Shown here: piece after piece, positions 41,669-43,238 of the stretch
Layout: each line of letters starts with the position of its first letter
How positions within the stretch are numbered: the stretch's first letter is position 1
Assembly (NCBI GenBank): GCA_050633205.1
Contig: JBOEGA010000011.1
Coordinates: forward strand, 1-43,238
Source: CBDHHC01 sp050633205
GTDB lineage: Bacteria; Pseudomonadota; Alphaproteobacteria; Rhizobiales; CBDHHC01
Reading direction: 5' to 3'
DNA: 43,238 bases
Notes under the pieces: model-generated
What the model was told of the DNA's origin: nothing
What the model saw: only the letters and a program-made list of their open reading frames with translations
Database searches by the model: none
Position numbers and translations under genes: made by a program

Positions 41669-41689
41669 ACCTGAATATTCCATTCAGGT
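41669..41689 (+). other. leader hairpin just before 16S rRNA
   Basis: ACCTGAAT (41669-41676) and ATTCAGGT (41682-41689) form a perfect 8-bp stem with a 5-base loop, about 25 bases before the mature 16S end. A second stem, GTTCTC/GAGAAC, lies just before it. They are likely pre-rRNA processing or folding elements. Confidence 0.5.
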
Positions 41690-41714
41690 ATTACAGTCAG
41701 GACAGAATTATTCA

Positions 41715-43225
<1,511 letters not shown>

Positions 43226-43238
43226 GTTTCTAGCAGTC

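Larger units (their letters stand above)
40898..41713. other. rRNA operon promoter and leader region
   Basis: An 816-base region between the M23 gene and the 16S rRNA. It holds the rrn promoter at 41256-41285 and a leader with a boxA-like site and several hairpins, among them GGGAT/ATCCC at 41370-41382. Small frames at 40932-41141 (+) and 41387-41587 (-) lack ribosome sites and are not believed. The first 350 bases are AT-rich and show nothing recognisable. Confidence 0.6.

Overview
This is an AT-rich stretch of an alphaproteobacterial chromosome. The 16S rRNA at the right edge has alphaproteobacterial signatures, and the protein set fits: a 180-kDa-class NAD-glutamate dehydrogenase, a RibH2-type lumazine synthase under an FMN riboswitch, and a TolC-family porin. 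I cannot place it below class. The window is a draft scaffold with N-gaps at 712-755 and at three places inside the 16S gene. I see no phage, insertion sequence, CRISPR array or tRNA gene.

Left part (1-8.9 kb): mostly small and accessory genes. They are a ParE-type toxin-antitoxin pair, a universal stress protein operon behind a perfect FNR/FixK box, several small secreted proteins, an LCM-type methyltransferase, a TerB-like protein, a response regulator followed by a pentapeptide/formylglycine-generating-enzyme-like protein, ribH with its riboswitch, a periplasmic protein and a PH-like membrane protein. Many genes here end in intergenic hairpins, and one short intergenic sequence occurs twice.

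Middle (8.9-31 kb): a YdeP-like molybdopterin oxidoreductase, a VanX-like dipeptidase, TolC, an M3 oligopeptidase and a 737-residue acidic membrane protein with a long structured leader. Next comes a nitrogen-control pair: a PII protein fused to an N-terminal ribbon-helix-helix DNA-binding domain, followed by the very large NAD-glutamate dehydrogenase. An Atg22/UMF1-type MFS transporter and an RND efflux adaptor-pump operon follow.

Right part (31-43.2 kb): glutathione synthetase, a His/Tyr/Arg-rich secreted protein, an MltB-like lytic transglycosylase, a MOSC protein, ClpB, a leishmanolysin-like metallopeptidase without a secretion signal, an AraC/GyrI-type regulator and an M23 envelope endopeptidase. 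The window ends with an rRNA operon: promoter, boxA-containing leader and 16S.

The most unusual item is the RHH-PII fusion at 19371-19868. PII normally senses 2-oxoglutarate, ATP/ADP and nitrogen status through protein partners. Here it carries its own DNA-binding domain, keeps a strong internal ribosome site that could also yield free PII, has a tandem 11-bp repeat in its promoter, and sits next to the enzyme that turns glutamate into 2-oxoglutarate. I do not know this arrangement to be described. It could be a direct nitrogen-signal-to-promoter switch.
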